In this document: positions 37,518-46,136 of the stretch, piece after piece
Numbering within the stretch: position 1 is the stretch's first letter
Layout of the letters: each line of letters opens with the position of its first letter
DNA from: Streptomyces sp. NBC_00572
GTDB lineage: Bacteria > Actinomycetota > Actinomycetes > Streptomycetales > Streptomycetaceae
Assembly: GCF_026341815.1 (NCBI RefSeq)
Contig: NZ_JAPENX010000001.1
Span: 5,518,001 to 5,582,000, forward strand
Direction: 5' to 3'
DNA: 64,000 nt
The notes under the pieces: generated by a model
What the model was told of the DNA's origin: nothing
The model's input: only the letters and a program-made list of their open reading frames with translations
Databases searched by the model: none
Program-made: the position numbers and the translations under genes

Positions 37518-38844
37518 GGAGGTCCGGGGCCCGGACACGACGGCGCTCGACGAGGTGGTCACCTTCACCTCCGAGCTCATCCGCATCGACACCACCAACC
37601 GGGGCGGCGGCGACTGCCGTGAGCGTCCCGCCGCCGAGTACGTCGCCGAGCGGCTCGCCGCCGTCGGCATCGAACCCACCCTCCTGGAACGGACCCCCGG
37701 CCGTACCAACGTGGTGGCGCGCATCCCCGGCACCGACCCCTCGGCCGAGGCACTCCTCGTCCACGGGCATCTGGACGTGGTGCCCGCCGACCCCGCCGAG
37801 TGGACCACCCACCCCTTCTCCGGCGAGGTCCGCGACGGGGTCGTGTGGGGGCGCGGCGCCGTCGACATGAAGAACATGGACGCGATGGTCCTGGCCGTCG
37901 TCCGCTCCTGGGCCCGGCAGGGCATCCGGCCGCGCCGCGACATCGTCCTCGCCTACACCGCCGACGAGGAGGCGAGCGCCGAGGACGGCTCCGGCTTCCT
38001 CGCCGAGCGGCACGCCGCGCTCTTCGACGGCTGCACGGAGGGCATCAGCGAGTCCGGCGCGTTCAGCTTCCACCCGCAGCCCGGCACCACGCTGTACCCG
38101 ATCGCCGCCGGGGAGCGGGGCACCGCCTGGCTCAAGCTGACGGCCCACGGCCGGGCCGGTCACGGCTCGAAGGTGAACACGGCCAACGCCGTCACCCGCC
38201 TCGCCGACGCCGTCGCCCGGATCGGCTCGCACACCTGGCCGGTCCGCCTCACCGCGACCGTCCGCGCCGCCCTCGCCGAACTGGCCGCGCTGTACGCCCT
38301 CGACATCGACACCCGCGCGCCCGACCTCGACGTGGATCTCCTCCTGGACAAGCTCGGGCCGGCTGCCGCCCTCGTCGCGCCGACCGTCCGCAACAGCAGC
38401 AACCCGACGATCCTCGACGCCGGTTACAAGGTCAACGTCATCCCGGGCCAGGCCGTCGCCTACATCGACGGGCGGACGCTGCCGGGCACCGAGGAGGAGT
38501 TCGCCGCGACCATGGACGAGCTGACCGGGCCACACGTGGAGTGGGAGTTCCACCACCGAGAGGTCGCCCTGGAGGCGCCCGTGGACTCGCCGACCTTCGC
38601 GAAGCTGCGGGCCGCCGTCGAGCGCTTCGACCCCGACGGGCACGTCGTGCCGTTCACCATGTCCGGCGGCACCGACGCCAAGCAGTTCTCCCGGCTCGGC
38701 ATCACCGGCTACGGCTTCTCACCGCTCCGGCTGCCCCCGGACCTCGACTACGGGGCCCTCTTCCACGGCGTCGACGAACGCGTCCCCGTGGACGCCCTGC
38801 ACTTCGGCGTGAGAGTGCTCGACCACTACCTGAAGACGGCGTAG
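37510..38844 (+). CDS. M20/M25/M40-family metallohydrolase (ArgE/DapE/ACY1/CPG2 type)
   Basis: A protein of 444 residues with the two-zinc signature: LLVHGHLDVVP (His, Asp), WGRGAVDMKNM (bridging Asp), YTADEEASAEDG (catalytic Glu-Glu), SGGTDAKQF, and the final metal-ligand His in LFHGVDERVP. A dimerisation lid domain lies at about residues 195-330. The family hydrolyses N-acyl amino acids or dipeptides. It overlaps the M55 gene by 8 nt. The substrate is not predictable, but the neighbours favour a dipeptidase role. A 99-bp gap with tandem repeats separates it from the S9 gene. Confidence 0.92.
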   Translation: MAEEVRGPDTTALDEVVTFTSELIRIDTTNRGGGDCRERPAAEYVAERLAAVGIEPTLLERTPGRTNVVARIPGTDPSAEALLVHGHLDVVPADPAEWTTHPFSGEVRDGVVWGRGAVDMKNMDAMVLAVVRSWARQGIRPRRDIVLAYTADEEASAEDGSGFLAERHAALFDGCTEGISESGAFSFHPQPGTTLYPIAAGERGTAWLKLTAHGRAGHGSKVNTANAVTRLADAVARIGSHTWPVRLTATVRAALAELAALYALDIDTRAPDLDVDLLLDKLGPAAALVAPTVRNSSNPTILDAGYKVNVIPGQAVAYIDGRTLPGTEEEFAATMDELTGPHVEWEFHHREVALEAPVDSPTFAKLRAAVERFDPDGHVVPFTMSGGTDAKQFSRLGITGYGFSPLRLPPDLDYGALFHGVDERVPVDALHFGVRVLDHYLKTA

Positions 38845-38867
38845 AACCGTGGACGGCACAGAACCGT

Positions 38868-38927
38868 GACCGTCCGCGGAGCGCCATGACCGTCCGCGTG
38901 ACGCCATGACCGTTCGCGCAAGACCGT
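38868..38927 (+). repeat. Three tandem imperfect 20-bp repeats
   Basis: Units at 38868-38887, 38888-38907 and 38908-38927 share GACCGTCCGCG/GACCGTTCGCG followed by a variable tail ending CCAT/CCGT. They fill most of the gap between the M20 stop and the S9 ribosome-binding site (GGGGGAG at 38931). Confidence 0.8.
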
Positions 38928-38943
38928 GACAGGGGGAGTTCAG

Positions 38944-40947
38944 ATGGCCACGACCACGGCCGCCTACGGCAGCTGGCCGTCACCCGTCGACGCGGCACTC
39001 GCCGCCGCCCACGACGGGCGGCCCGAGTACCTCGGCGTCGTCGGCGACGAGCTGTGGTGGACCGACCCGCGTCCCGCCGAGGGCGGCCGGCGCGCCCTCG
39101 TCCGGCGGCGCGCCGACGGCACCGAGCAGAGCATGCTGCCCGCCCCGTGGAACGTTCGCAGCCGGGTGATCGAGTACGGCGGACGGCCCTGGGCCGCGGT
39201 CGCCCGCCCGGCGGGCGGACCGCTCGCCGTGTTCTGTCACTTCCCCGACCAGCGGCTCTACGCGTACGAGCCCGATGCCGCTCCCGGCGCGCGGCCCAGG
39301 CCCCTCACCCCCGTCTCCGGGACCGGCGGCGGACTGCGCTGGGTGGACCCGGTGATCCACCCGGACCGGGGCGAGGTGTGGTGCGTCCTGGAGGAGTTCA
39401 CCGGCCCCGCCCCGACCGATGTGCGCCGGGTGATCGTCGCCGTACCCCTCGACGGCTCGGCCGCCGAGGACCGCGCGGCGGTGCGTGAACTCTCCGACGG
39501 GCGGCACCGGTTCGTGACCGGACCCCGGCTCTCCCCGGACGGGCGCCGGGCGGCCTGGATCGCCTGGGACCACCCCCGGATGCCCTGGGACGGCACCGAG
39601 GTCCAGCTGGCCGAGGTCGCCCCCGACGGCACCTTCCGGGAGACGAGGACCGTCGCGGGCGGGCCCGCCGAGTCGATCCCGCAGGTCGACTGGGACGCGG
39701 CGGGAAGGCTGCTCCTCGTCAGCGACCGCACCGGCTGGTGGAACCTCTACCGGGCGGAGATCGACACCGACGGCGGTCTGGGCGAACCGGCCGCGCTCTG
39801 CCCCCGCGCCGAGGAGTTCGGCGGACCGCTCTGGAAGATCGGGCTGAACTGGTTCACGCCCCTGGAGAACGGCCTCATCGCCGTGGTCCACGGCAAGGGG
39901 ACCACCGCCCTCGGCATCCTCGACCCCGAGCGCGGCGCACTCGTCGACGCCGTCGGACCCTGGACCGAGTGGGCCTCGACGCTCGCCGCCCACGACACCC
40001 GGGTCGTCGGCGTAGCCGCCGGACCGCACAGCTCGTACGAGATCGTCGAACTCGACACCCGCACCGGACGCACCCGGGTCGTGGGCGCCGCGCACACCGA
40101 CGCCGTCGACCCCGCCCACCATCCCGAGCCCCGCCTCCGTACGTTCACCGGCCCCGGCGGGCGGGAGATCCACGCGCAGATCTACCCGCCCCACCACCCC
40201 CGGTTCACCGGGCCGGAGGACGAGCTGCCGCCCTATGTGATCTGGGCGCACGGCGGACCCACCGGACACGCCCCGCTCGTCCTCGACCTGGAGATCACCT
40301 ACTTCACCTCGCGGGGCATCGGGGTCGCCGAGGTCAACTACGGCGGCTCCACCGGCTACGGCCGGGAGTACCGCGAGCGGCTGCGCGAGCAGTGGGGCGT
40401 CGTCGACGTCGAGGACTGCGCGGCCGTCGCCCGGGCCCTCGCCGCCGAGGGGACCGCCGACCCCGCCCGGCTCGCCGTGCGCGGCGGCAGCGCGGGCGGC
40501 TGGACGAGCGCCGCCTCCCTCGTCGCCACCGACGTCTACGCCTGCGGCACGATCATCTACCCCATCCTCGACCTGCGGGGCTGGGCCACCGACGAGACCC
40601 ACGACTTCGAGTCCCAGTACCTCCACGGACTCATCGGGTCGATCGACGACGTACCCGCCCGCTACAAGGAGCGCTCGCCGATCGAGCACGTCGACCGCGT
40701 CACCGCGCCCTTCCTGCTGCTCCAGGGCCTCGACGACGTCATCTGCCCGCCCGCGCAGGCCGAGCGTTTCCTCACCCGCACCGCAGGCCGGGGCGTCCCG
40801 CACGCCTACCTCGCCTTCGAGGGGGAGGGGCACGGCTTCCGCAGGGCCGACACGATGGTGCGCGCCCTGGAGGCCGAACTCTCCCTGTACACACGGACCT
40901 TCGGCGTCGACCGGACGGACGTGCCCGACCTGGAGTACCGCACGTGA
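38944..40947 (+). CDS. S9-family serine peptidase (prolyl oligopeptidase type)
   Basis: A protein of 667 residues. The N-terminal part (about 20-400) is a beta-propeller with WD-like strands (DPVIHPDRGEVWCVLEEF, RLSPDGRRAAWIAWD). The C-terminal alpha/beta-hydrolase has the nucleophile in RGGSAGGWTS, the acid in LLQGLDDVICP and the His in EGEGHGFR, the order expected for S9 enzymes (dipeptidyl-peptidase IV/acylaminoacyl-peptidase group). No signal peptide is visible, so it should act on short peptides in the cytosol. ATG 38944 follows GGGGGAG. Its stop overlaps the S66 gene by GTGA. Confidence 0.92.
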   Translation: MATTTAAYGSWPSPVDAALAAAHDGRPEYLGVVGDELWWTDPRPAEGGRRALVRRRADGTEQSMLPAPWNVRSRVIEYGGRPWAAVARPAGGPLAVFCHFPDQRLYAYEPDAAPGARPRPLTPVSGTGGGLRWVDPVIHPDRGEVWCVLEEFTGPAPTDVRRVIVAVPLDGSAAEDRAAVRELSDGRHRFVTGPRLSPDGRRAAWIAWDHPRMPWDGTEVQLAEVAPDGTFRETRTVAGGPAESIPQVDWDAAGRLLLVSDRTGWWNLYRAEIDTDGGLGEPAALCPRAEEFGGPLWKIGLNWFTPLENGLIAVVHGKGTTALGILDPERGALVDAVGPWTEWASTLAAHDTRVVGVAAGPHSSYEIVELDTRTGRTRVVGAAHTDAVDPAHHPEPRLRTFTGPGGREIHAQIYPPHHPRFTGPEDELPPYVIWAHGGPTGHAPLVLDLEITYFTSRGIGVAEVNYGGSTGYGREYRERLREQWGVVDVEDCAAVARALAAEGTADPARLAVRGGSAGGWTSAASLVATDVYACGTIIYPILDLRGWATDETHDFESQYLHGLIGSIDDVPARYKERSPIEHVDRVTAPFLLLQGLDDVICPPAQAERFLTRTAGRGVPHAYLAFEGEGHGFRRADTMVRALEAELSLYTRTFGVDRTDVPDLEYRT

Positions 40948-41921
40948 CCGCCCCCGATGCCGACCTCCGCGCCAGGGCGGAGGCCCGGCCGCCCGTCAGG
41001 TCGCTCACCCGTCCCGACCGGCTGCGGCCCGGCGCGCGGGTCGCGGTCGTCGCGCCCAGCGGGCCCGTCCCCGAGGAGCGGCTGCGCGCGGGGCTCGACA
41101 TCCTGCGCGGCTGGGACCTCGATCCCGTCGTCGCCCCGCACGTCCGGGACACCCACCCCACCCTCGGCTACCTCGCGGGCGCCGACCGGGCCCGCGCCCG
41201 GGACCTGACCGAGGCCTGGTGCGACCCTTCGGTCTCCGCCGTCCTCTGCGCGCGCGGCGGCTTCGGGGCGCAGCGCATGGTCGACCTCGTCGACTGGAGG
41301 GCGATCCGGGAGGCCGGACCCAAGGTGTTCGTCGGCTACAGCGACATCACCGCCCTCCACGAGGCCTTCGCCGTCCGGGCCGGTTACGCCACCCTGCACG
41401 GTCCGATGGTCGCCGCGGGCACCTTCCTCTCGGACCCGCGCACCCAGGAGTCGCTGCGGGCCACCCTGTTCGAACCCGAGTCGGTACGGACGCTCGGCCT
41501 GGACACGGCACGGACCCTGGTACCGGGCCGGGCCAGGGGCGTGACGCTCGGCGGTTGCGTCAGCCTCCTCGCCGCCGACCTCGGCACCCCGCACGGCCGG
41601 CCCTCGGCCCGCGGCGGGCTGCTCCTCCTGGAGGACGTGGGGGAGGAGCCGTACCGCCTCGACCGCATCCTCACCCAACTCCTGCGCTCCGGTCTGCTCG
41701 ACGGCGTCACGGGCATCGGCCTCGGCTCCTGGGCGGAGTGCGGCCCGTACGAGGAGGTACGGGCGGTGTTCGCGGACCGGCTCGGCGGTCTCGGGGTGCC
41801 GGTCGTGGAGGAACTGGGCTTCGGGCACAGCGAGACGGCGCTGACCATGCCGCTGGGGGTGTCCGGCGTGCTGGACGCGGACAAGGGCACGCTCACGCTG
41901 GACGTACCGGCGCTGCGCTGA
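40944..41921 (+). CDS. S66-family LD-carboxypeptidase (LdcA/MccF-like)
   Basis: A protein of 325 residues with the class-I-glutamine-amidotransferase-like S66 fold: RVAVVAPSGPVPEERL at the N terminus, CARGGFGAQRM, and the nucleophile Ser in VFVGYSDITALHEA. The catalytic Glu is in LLLLEDVGEEPYRLDR and the His in LGFGHSETALTMP. LD-carboxypeptidases remove the terminal D-Ala from the muropeptide tetrapeptide; MccF relatives cleave microcin C-like toxins. GTG at 40944 overlaps the S9 stop (GTGA), a coupled start. Together with the M55 enzyme it points to D-amino-acid peptides from peptidoglycan. Confidence 0.9.
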   Translation: MTAPDADLRARAEARPPVRSLTRPDRLRPGARVAVVAPSGPVPEERLRAGLDILRGWDLDPVVAPHVRDTHPTLGYLAGADRARARDLTEAWCDPSVSAVLCARGGFGAQRMVDLVDWRAIREAGPKVFVGYSDITALHEAFAVRAGYATLHGPMVAAGTFLSDPRTQESLRATLFEPESVRTLGLDTARTLVPGRARGVTLGGCVSLLAADLGTPHGRPSARGGLLLLEDVGEEPYRLDRILTQLLRSGLLDGVTGIGLGSWAECGPYEEVRAVFADRLGGLGVPVVEELGFGHSETALTMPLGVSGVLDADKGTLTLDVPALR

Positions 41922-42000
41922 GCGGGATGCGGGCGCGGGGTCGCCCCGGACGCCCGGACGGCCTTCACTGAATCTCCGTCAATAACCTTCGTCCGGCGCA

Positions 42001-42060
42001 TTGACGGCCTCTGACACGTGTCACAGCATGGGCGCTGCCCGGGTACCTACCAGTCGGTAG
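42001..42060 (+). promoter_or_regulatory. Promoter region of the S15-type hydrolase with two palindromes
   Basis: A TTGACG -35-like box at 42001-42006 is followed by the perfect palindrome TGACACGTGTCA (42012-42023). A second inverted repeat, CTACC-AGTC-GGTAG (42047-42060), contains ACC-N3-CGGT of TetR-type operators. Both lie 40-90 bp before the start at 42104. The -10 is not convincing (CAGCAT at 42024). Confidence 0.45.
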
Positions 42061-42103
42061 TTGCGGTGGGTCTCTCGGCGTCGTCCTCAGCGTGGAGGTC
42101 TCT

Positions 42104-43888
42104 GTGTCCCGTGCCGTGCCCCGTTCCCGCAAAGCCCTCGCCCTCGTGGCCGGTGCGGCCGCGCTCGCCGCGCCCCTGGCTCTCGCCGCGCCCGCGAGCG
42201 GCGCCGAGGCGGAGGCCGTCACCGGCTCCTACACCGTCACCCCGCTCCGGTTCACCGTCGAGGCGGGCGCCCGGAGTTGTGCCGTCGACGCCGACCTCTA
42301 CCGGCCGGCGGGCGTGGACGCCGGACATCCCGCGCCCGCCGTCCTCGCCACCAACGGCTTCGGCGGCAGCAAGAGCGACGGTTCCACCGACGCCATCGGC
42401 AAGGCCTTCGCCGAGCGCGGTTACGTCGGCCTGGTCTACTCGGGCCTCGGTTTCGGGAAGTCCGGCTGTCTGATCTCCCTCGACGACCCGGAGATCGACG
42501 GCCGCGCCGCCGCCCGGCTCGTCGACTTCCTCGCCGGCGGCCGGGCGGCCGACGACGGCACGCGCGTCGACTTCGTCACCCGCGACGGCGCGGGCGACCC
42601 GCGGGTCGGCATGATCGGCGGCTCCTACGGCGGGGCCGTACAGCTCGCCGCCGCCTCCGTCGATCGCCGCATCGACGCCCTCGTCCCCCTCATCACCTGG
42701 AACGACCTCGCGTACTCCCTCGCCCCCAACGCCGCCGACCGCGCCACCCCCGGTGTCTTCAAGTGGCAGTGGGCGAACGGCTTCTATCTGATGGGCGAGG
42801 GGCAGCCGCTGCTCGTCCCCTCCCTGGACCCCAGCCGGATCAACTCGCTCGGCTGTCTCCACTTCGTCTCCGACGCCTGCGACACCGTGCGGCTCCTCAA
42901 CTCCGGCCGTTACCCCAAGGCCGAGACGGAGAAGATGCTCGCCTACGCCCGCAGCGTCTCCCCGGTCTCGTACGTCGACCGGGTCACCGCACCCACCCTG
43001 ATCGTCCAGGGCCAGGCCGACACCCTCTTCAACCTCAACGAGGCGCGGGCCACCTACGACCGGCTGCGCGAGCGCGGCGTCGACACCCGGATGATCTGGC
43101 AGTCCTGGGGCCACAGCGGGGGCCAGAAGCCCGGCGAGCTCGACCTGGGCCAGGGCAACCTGGAGTCCAGCTACGTCGGGCAGCGCGTACTCGCCTGGTT
43201 CGACCGGTACCTGCGCAAGAACCGGACCGCGGACACCGGCCCCGCCTTCGCCTGGTACCGCGACTGGCAGAGCGGCTACGGCACGGCGGCCGGCGTCCCG
43301 GCGCTCAGTCAGCGGCTGTACCTCTCCGGCGACGGCAAGCTCGTCGACAACCGTACGAAGGTGGCCCGGGGATCCAGGACGTACAGCAACTGGCTGTTCC
43401 CGACGAGCCATTCGGAGTCCTCGCTCGCCGGGACGATCGGGCTGCCCGACCCCCGGCCGTACGACACCCCCGGCACCCACCTCGGCTGGACCAGTGCCCC
43501 GCTCGCCGGGCCGGTCGATCTCGTCGGCGCCCCGAAGGCCACCCTGAAGGTCGTCTCTCCGGCGACCGAGCGGGTGCAGGGTTCCGGTGACGCCGCCGAC
43601 AAGCTCGTGCTCTTCGCCAAGCTCTACGACCTCGCCCCCGACGGCACCAAGACCCTGGTCAACCACCTTGTCGCGCCGGTGCGGGTGCCGGACGTCACCC
43701 GCCCCTTCACGGTCGAGCTGCCCGCCGTCGTCCACCGCTACGAGACCGGCCACCGGCTGGAGCTGGTGATCGCGGCGAGCGACACCGCGTACTCCGGCAA
43801 CCACGGCATCAAGCCGGTGACCGTCGTCAGCGCCCCCGAGAACGCGGGGACTCTCGAACTCCCCCTGATCCAGGGGAGGGTGGGGTGA
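42104..43888 (+). CDS. Secreted CocE/NonD-family hydrolase (X-Pro dipeptidyl-peptidase, S15 type)
   Basis: A protein of 594 residues with a clear signal peptide (basic RSRK, Ala/Leu core, ASGAEAE cleavage region near residue 34). The alpha/beta-hydrolase part has NGFGGSKSDGS (oxyanion region), nucleophile Ser in MIGGSYGGAVQL, the acid in IVQGQADTLFNLNE and the His in SWGHSGGQ. A helical cap is at about residues 215-285 and a C-terminal jelly-roll domain at about 420-594, the S15/CocE architecture. It likely cleaves X-Pro dipeptides or esters outside the cell. GTG 42104 is chosen over 42092 because GGAGG lies 5 nt before it. Confidence 0.9.
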   Translation: MSRAVPRSRKALALVAGAAALAAPLALAAPASGAEAEAVTGSYTVTPLRFTVEAGARSCAVDADLYRPAGVDAGHPAPAVLATNGFGGSKSDGSTDAIGKAFAERGYVGLVYSGLGFGKSGCLISLDDPEIDGRAAARLVDFLAGGRAADDGTRVDFVTRDGAGDPRVGMIGGSYGGAVQLAAASVDRRIDALVPLITWNDLAYSLAPNAADRATPGVFKWQWANGFYLMGEGQPLLVPSLDPSRINSLGCLHFVSDACDTVRLLNSGRYPKAETEKMLAYARSVSPVSYVDRVTAPTLIVQGQADTLFNLNEARATYDRLRERGVDTRMIWQSWGHSGGQKPGELDLGQGNLESSYVGQRVLAWFDRYLRKNRTADTGPAFAWYRDWQSGYGTAAGVPALSQRLYLSGDGKLVDNRTKVARGSRTYSNWLFPTSHSESSLAGTIGLPDPRPYDTPGTHLGWTSAPLAGPVDLVGAPKATLKVVSPATERVQGSGDAADKLVLFAKLYDLAPDGTKTLVNHLVAPVRVPDVTRPFTVELPAVVHRYETGHRLELVIAASDTAYSGNHGIKPVTVVSAPENAGTLELPLIQGRVG

Positions 43889-43928
43889 CCCCGCGTCGGG
43901 CGGCGGATCAGGGCAGGACGTTCGGGCC

Positions 43929-45023
43929 CTAGACCCCGAGCGCCGCGTACCCCGGGCGGACGATCTCGTCGATCAGCCGCTGCCGGTCCGGCAGCGGCAG
44001 GAAGGCGGCATCGAGCGCGGCGACCGTGAACTCCTCGAAGACCTCGGGGCCGTACCCGAAGGCGTCCGCCATGTGCTGGAACTCCTCGCTCATGGTGGTG
44101 CCGGAGACCAGCCGGTTGTCCGTGTTGAGCGTGATCCGGAAACCGAGGCGGCGCAGCTCGTCGATCGGGTGCGAGGCGTAGTCCTTCGCGGCGCCCGTCT
44201 GGAGGTTGGAGGTCGGGCAGACCTCCAGGGCGATGCGGTTGTCCCGGACGTACGAGGCGAGCCGGCCCAGGGTGCCGTCCTCGGCTATGTCGTCCGTGAT
44301 CCGCACGCCGTGGCCGATCCGCTCGGTGCCGCAGACCTGCACGGCCTCGTGGATCGACTCCGCGCCGACGGCCTCGCCCGCGTGGATCGTGAAGTGGCAG
44401 TTCTCCCGCTTCAGGTGCTGGAAGGCGGGGAGGTGGCGGGCCGGCGGGTTGCCGATCTCGCCGCCGGCGATGTCGAATCCGGCCACACCCTTGTCCCGGT
44501 GTGCGACCGTGAGCCGCGCGATCTCCAGGGAGCGGTCCGTGTGGCGCATGCCCGTCAGGAGGGTGCGGACGGTGATGCGGCCGCCGGAGCGGCGCTCGCC
44601 CTCACGGAAACCGTCGTTGACGGCCTCGACGACCTCGTCGAGGGTCAGACCGCCCTCCAGGTGCTGCTCGGGGGCGTAGCGGATCTCGGCGTAGACGACA
44701 CCGTCCGCGGCCAGGTCCTCGGCGCACTCGGCCGCGATGCGCGTGAGCGCCTCGCGGGTCTGCATCACCGCGCAGGTGTGGGCGAAGGTCTCCAGGTAGC
44801 GCTCCAGCGAACCGGAGTCGGCGGCGTCCCGGAACCAGACCGCGAGCGCGGCCGGGTCCTCGGTCGGCAGCGCGGCGTAGCCGCACTCCCGTGCCAGCTC
44901 GACGATGGTCGTGGCGCGCAGTCCACCGTCGAGGTGGTCGTGGAGGACGGCCTTGGGGGCCCGGCGGATCCACTCGGAGACGGTGGCGGCGGCAGGCGTG
45001 GCAGGGTTGTCAGACAAGTGCAT
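43929..45023 (-). CDS. add: Adenosine deaminase
   Basis: A protein of 364 residues with all family motifs: LHDHLDGGLR (zinc His-x-His), FTIHAGEA (catalytic Glu nearby), ERIGHGV, LEVCPTSNLQTG and TLNTDN (zinc/catalytic Asp pair). It converts adenosine or deoxyadenosine to the inosine forms for purine salvage. A -10-like TACACT ends 8 nt before the ATG and no Shine-Dalgarno is seen, so the message is probably near-leaderless. Codons 3-6 contain a palindrome identical in core to one in front of the neighbouring GntR gene, implying repression right at the transcript start. The stop TAG is 40 bp from the convergent hydrolase. Confidence 0.96.
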   Translation of the reverse strand: MHLSDNPATPAAATVSEWIRRAPKAVLHDHLDGGLRATTIVELARECGYAALPTEDPAALAVWFRDAADSGSLERYLETFAHTCAVMQTREALTRIAAECAEDLAADGVVYAEIRYAPEQHLEGGLTLDEVVEAVNDGFREGERRSGGRITVRTLLTGMRHTDRSLEIARLTVAHRDKGVAGFDIAGGEIGNPPARHLPAFQHLKRENCHFTIHAGEAVGAESIHEAVQVCGTERIGHGVRITDDIAEDGTLGRLASYVRDNRIALEVCPTSNLQTGAAKDYASHPIDELRRLGFRITLNTDNRLVSGTTMSEEFQHMADAFGYGPEVFEEFTVAALDAAFLPLPDRQRLIDEIVRPGYAALGV

Positions 45024-45037
45024 GGCGGGGAAGTGTA
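45006..45037 (-). promoter_or_regulatory. add promoter (-10 TACACT) and GntR-type operator TTGTC-N-GACAA
   Basis: TACACT occupies 45037-45032 on the minus strand; the perfect inverted repeat TTGTC-A-GACAA lies at 45007-45017, overlapping codons 3-6 of add. Read along the gene it is ACTTGTC-T-GACAAC, and all 13 non-central bases match the site at 46014-46027. Confidence 0.6.
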
Positions 45038-45123
45038 CGCCACGGGAGAGGGGGCCGCTGTGACGGCCCTGACGGGGGCTGGGGCAGGAGCCCCGGAAGA
45101 GGCGTGCGCGGCCTCGGGCGTGC

Positions 45124-45927
45124 CTAGTGGGACTGCAGTACGGGCAGTGCCGGGGCGCCCGTCGGGAGCATGTGCTTGGCGGCCAGGACCGGGGTCTCGC
45201 CGACCCGGACGACCTGGGTGACGAGTACGGCCGGGGTGTCCGCCGGGCGACCCAGCTGGTCCCCGCGCCGCCGTCCGAGCAGTGTCGCCGTGATGCCGCT
45301 GTGCGCGCTGAGGGCGGTCTCGCGCGAGGCTCCGACCAGGACCGAGAGCATGGAGACGGCAGGCCTCCGCTCGGAGCCGCCGGCCGTCCTCGCCAAGGGG
45401 CCCGCCTCCGCCCGGCTGCCCGTCTCCGTCGCCCGCAGGGCGCGCGCGAACTCGGGGTGCACCCGGTCGAGCAGCTCGTCGGGCGCCGCCCACTCGTGGC
45501 TCAGCGCCGCCGCCGTACCCTCCCCGGTCAGCACGGACTCCCAGAACCGCAGCTCGGCGCGGGCCGGGGCCAGCAGGTGCTGGGTGGTGAAGTCGGTCGG
45601 TTCCTCGACCGTCCGCAGCAGCGCCCGCACCCGCAGCGGCGTCCCCGCGCCGATCAGTTCCTCAAGCGGTTGGACGTGCTCGAACCCGCGCCGTGGCGGC
45701 CGGTCGTTCACGGTCCGGCCCACCCCGCGCCGTACGGTCAGCAGACCGTCCTCCTGGAGCAGCAGCAGCGCCTCGCGCAGGGCGGGCCGGCTCACGCCCA
45801 GCTCGGCGGCGAGCTTCGGTTCGGAGGGGAGTGTCGAGCCCGGCGGGTAGGTGCCGTCGTGGACGGCGTCCGCGATCCGTTCGTAGAGCGCCACGACCGG
45901 TCGCCGCCGCTGTCCGCTGACCGCCAC
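45124..45927 (-). CDS. GntR/HutC-family transcriptional regulator (wHTH + UTRA)
   Basis: A protein of 267 residues. The N-terminal winged helix has the GntR signature: ALYERIADAVHDGTYPPGST, LPSEPKLAAELGVSRPALRE and LLQEDGLLTVRRGVGRTVND (about residues 10-75). The C-terminal region (about 90-265) is a UTRA-type effector domain (RFWESVLTGEGTAAALSHEW; VLVTQVVRVGETPVLAAKH). GTG 45927 has GAGGAG upstream. Matching inverted repeats lie over its own promoter and over the add start, so it probably represses both itself and add. A nucleoside or related metabolite is a plausible effector, by inference only. Confidence 0.88.
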   Translation of the reverse strand: MAVSGQRRRPVVALYERIADAVHDGTYPPGSTLPSEPKLAAELGVSRPALREALLLLQEDGLLTVRRGVGRTVNDRPPRRGFEHVQPLEELIGAGTPLRVRALLRTVEEPTDFTTQHLLAPARAELRFWESVLTGEGTAAALSHEWAAPDELLDRVHPEFARALRATETGSRAEAGPLARTAGGSERRPAVSMLSVLVGASRETALSAHSGITATLLGRRRGDQLGRPADTPAVLVTQVVRVGETPVLAAKHMLPTGAPALPVLQSH

Positions 45928-45998
45928 GGCCGCTCCTCGTCTCGAATCCGGTCGGTTCCGGGCGGTTCCGGCCCCGGGTCCCGACGGTGTCAGGCACC

Positions 45999-46027
45999 AC
46001 GGTAGTCGGCCCACGTTGTCTGACAAG
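45999..46027 (-). promoter_or_regulatory. GntR gene promoter and operator TTGTC-N-GACAA
   Basis: On the minus strand TTGTCA (46026-46021) and TACCGT (46004-45999) are 16 bp apart. The perfect inverted repeat TTGTC-T-GACAA (46016-46026) overlaps the -35, as expected for autorepression. It is also in the gap shared with the divergent small envelope gene at 46137. Confidence 0.55.
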
Positions 46028-46136
46028 TCACTCGTACGGCTCTCCTCGCCGTCACGGTGAGGCTCCGCCCACCTCATTCTGGTCCCACGGCTGTGGACGG
46101 GTACGACCGACGGCACGACGGAGGAGAGGGCCGGGC

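Noticed and set aside
35571..37943. Very long minus-strand open frame across the M55/M20 genes
   Set aside because: No recognisable domains; the plus strand carries zinc-ligand motifs for both peptidases.
38868..38927. CRISPR-like array
   Set aside because: Units are contiguous 20-bp tandem copies without spacers and there are no cas genes.
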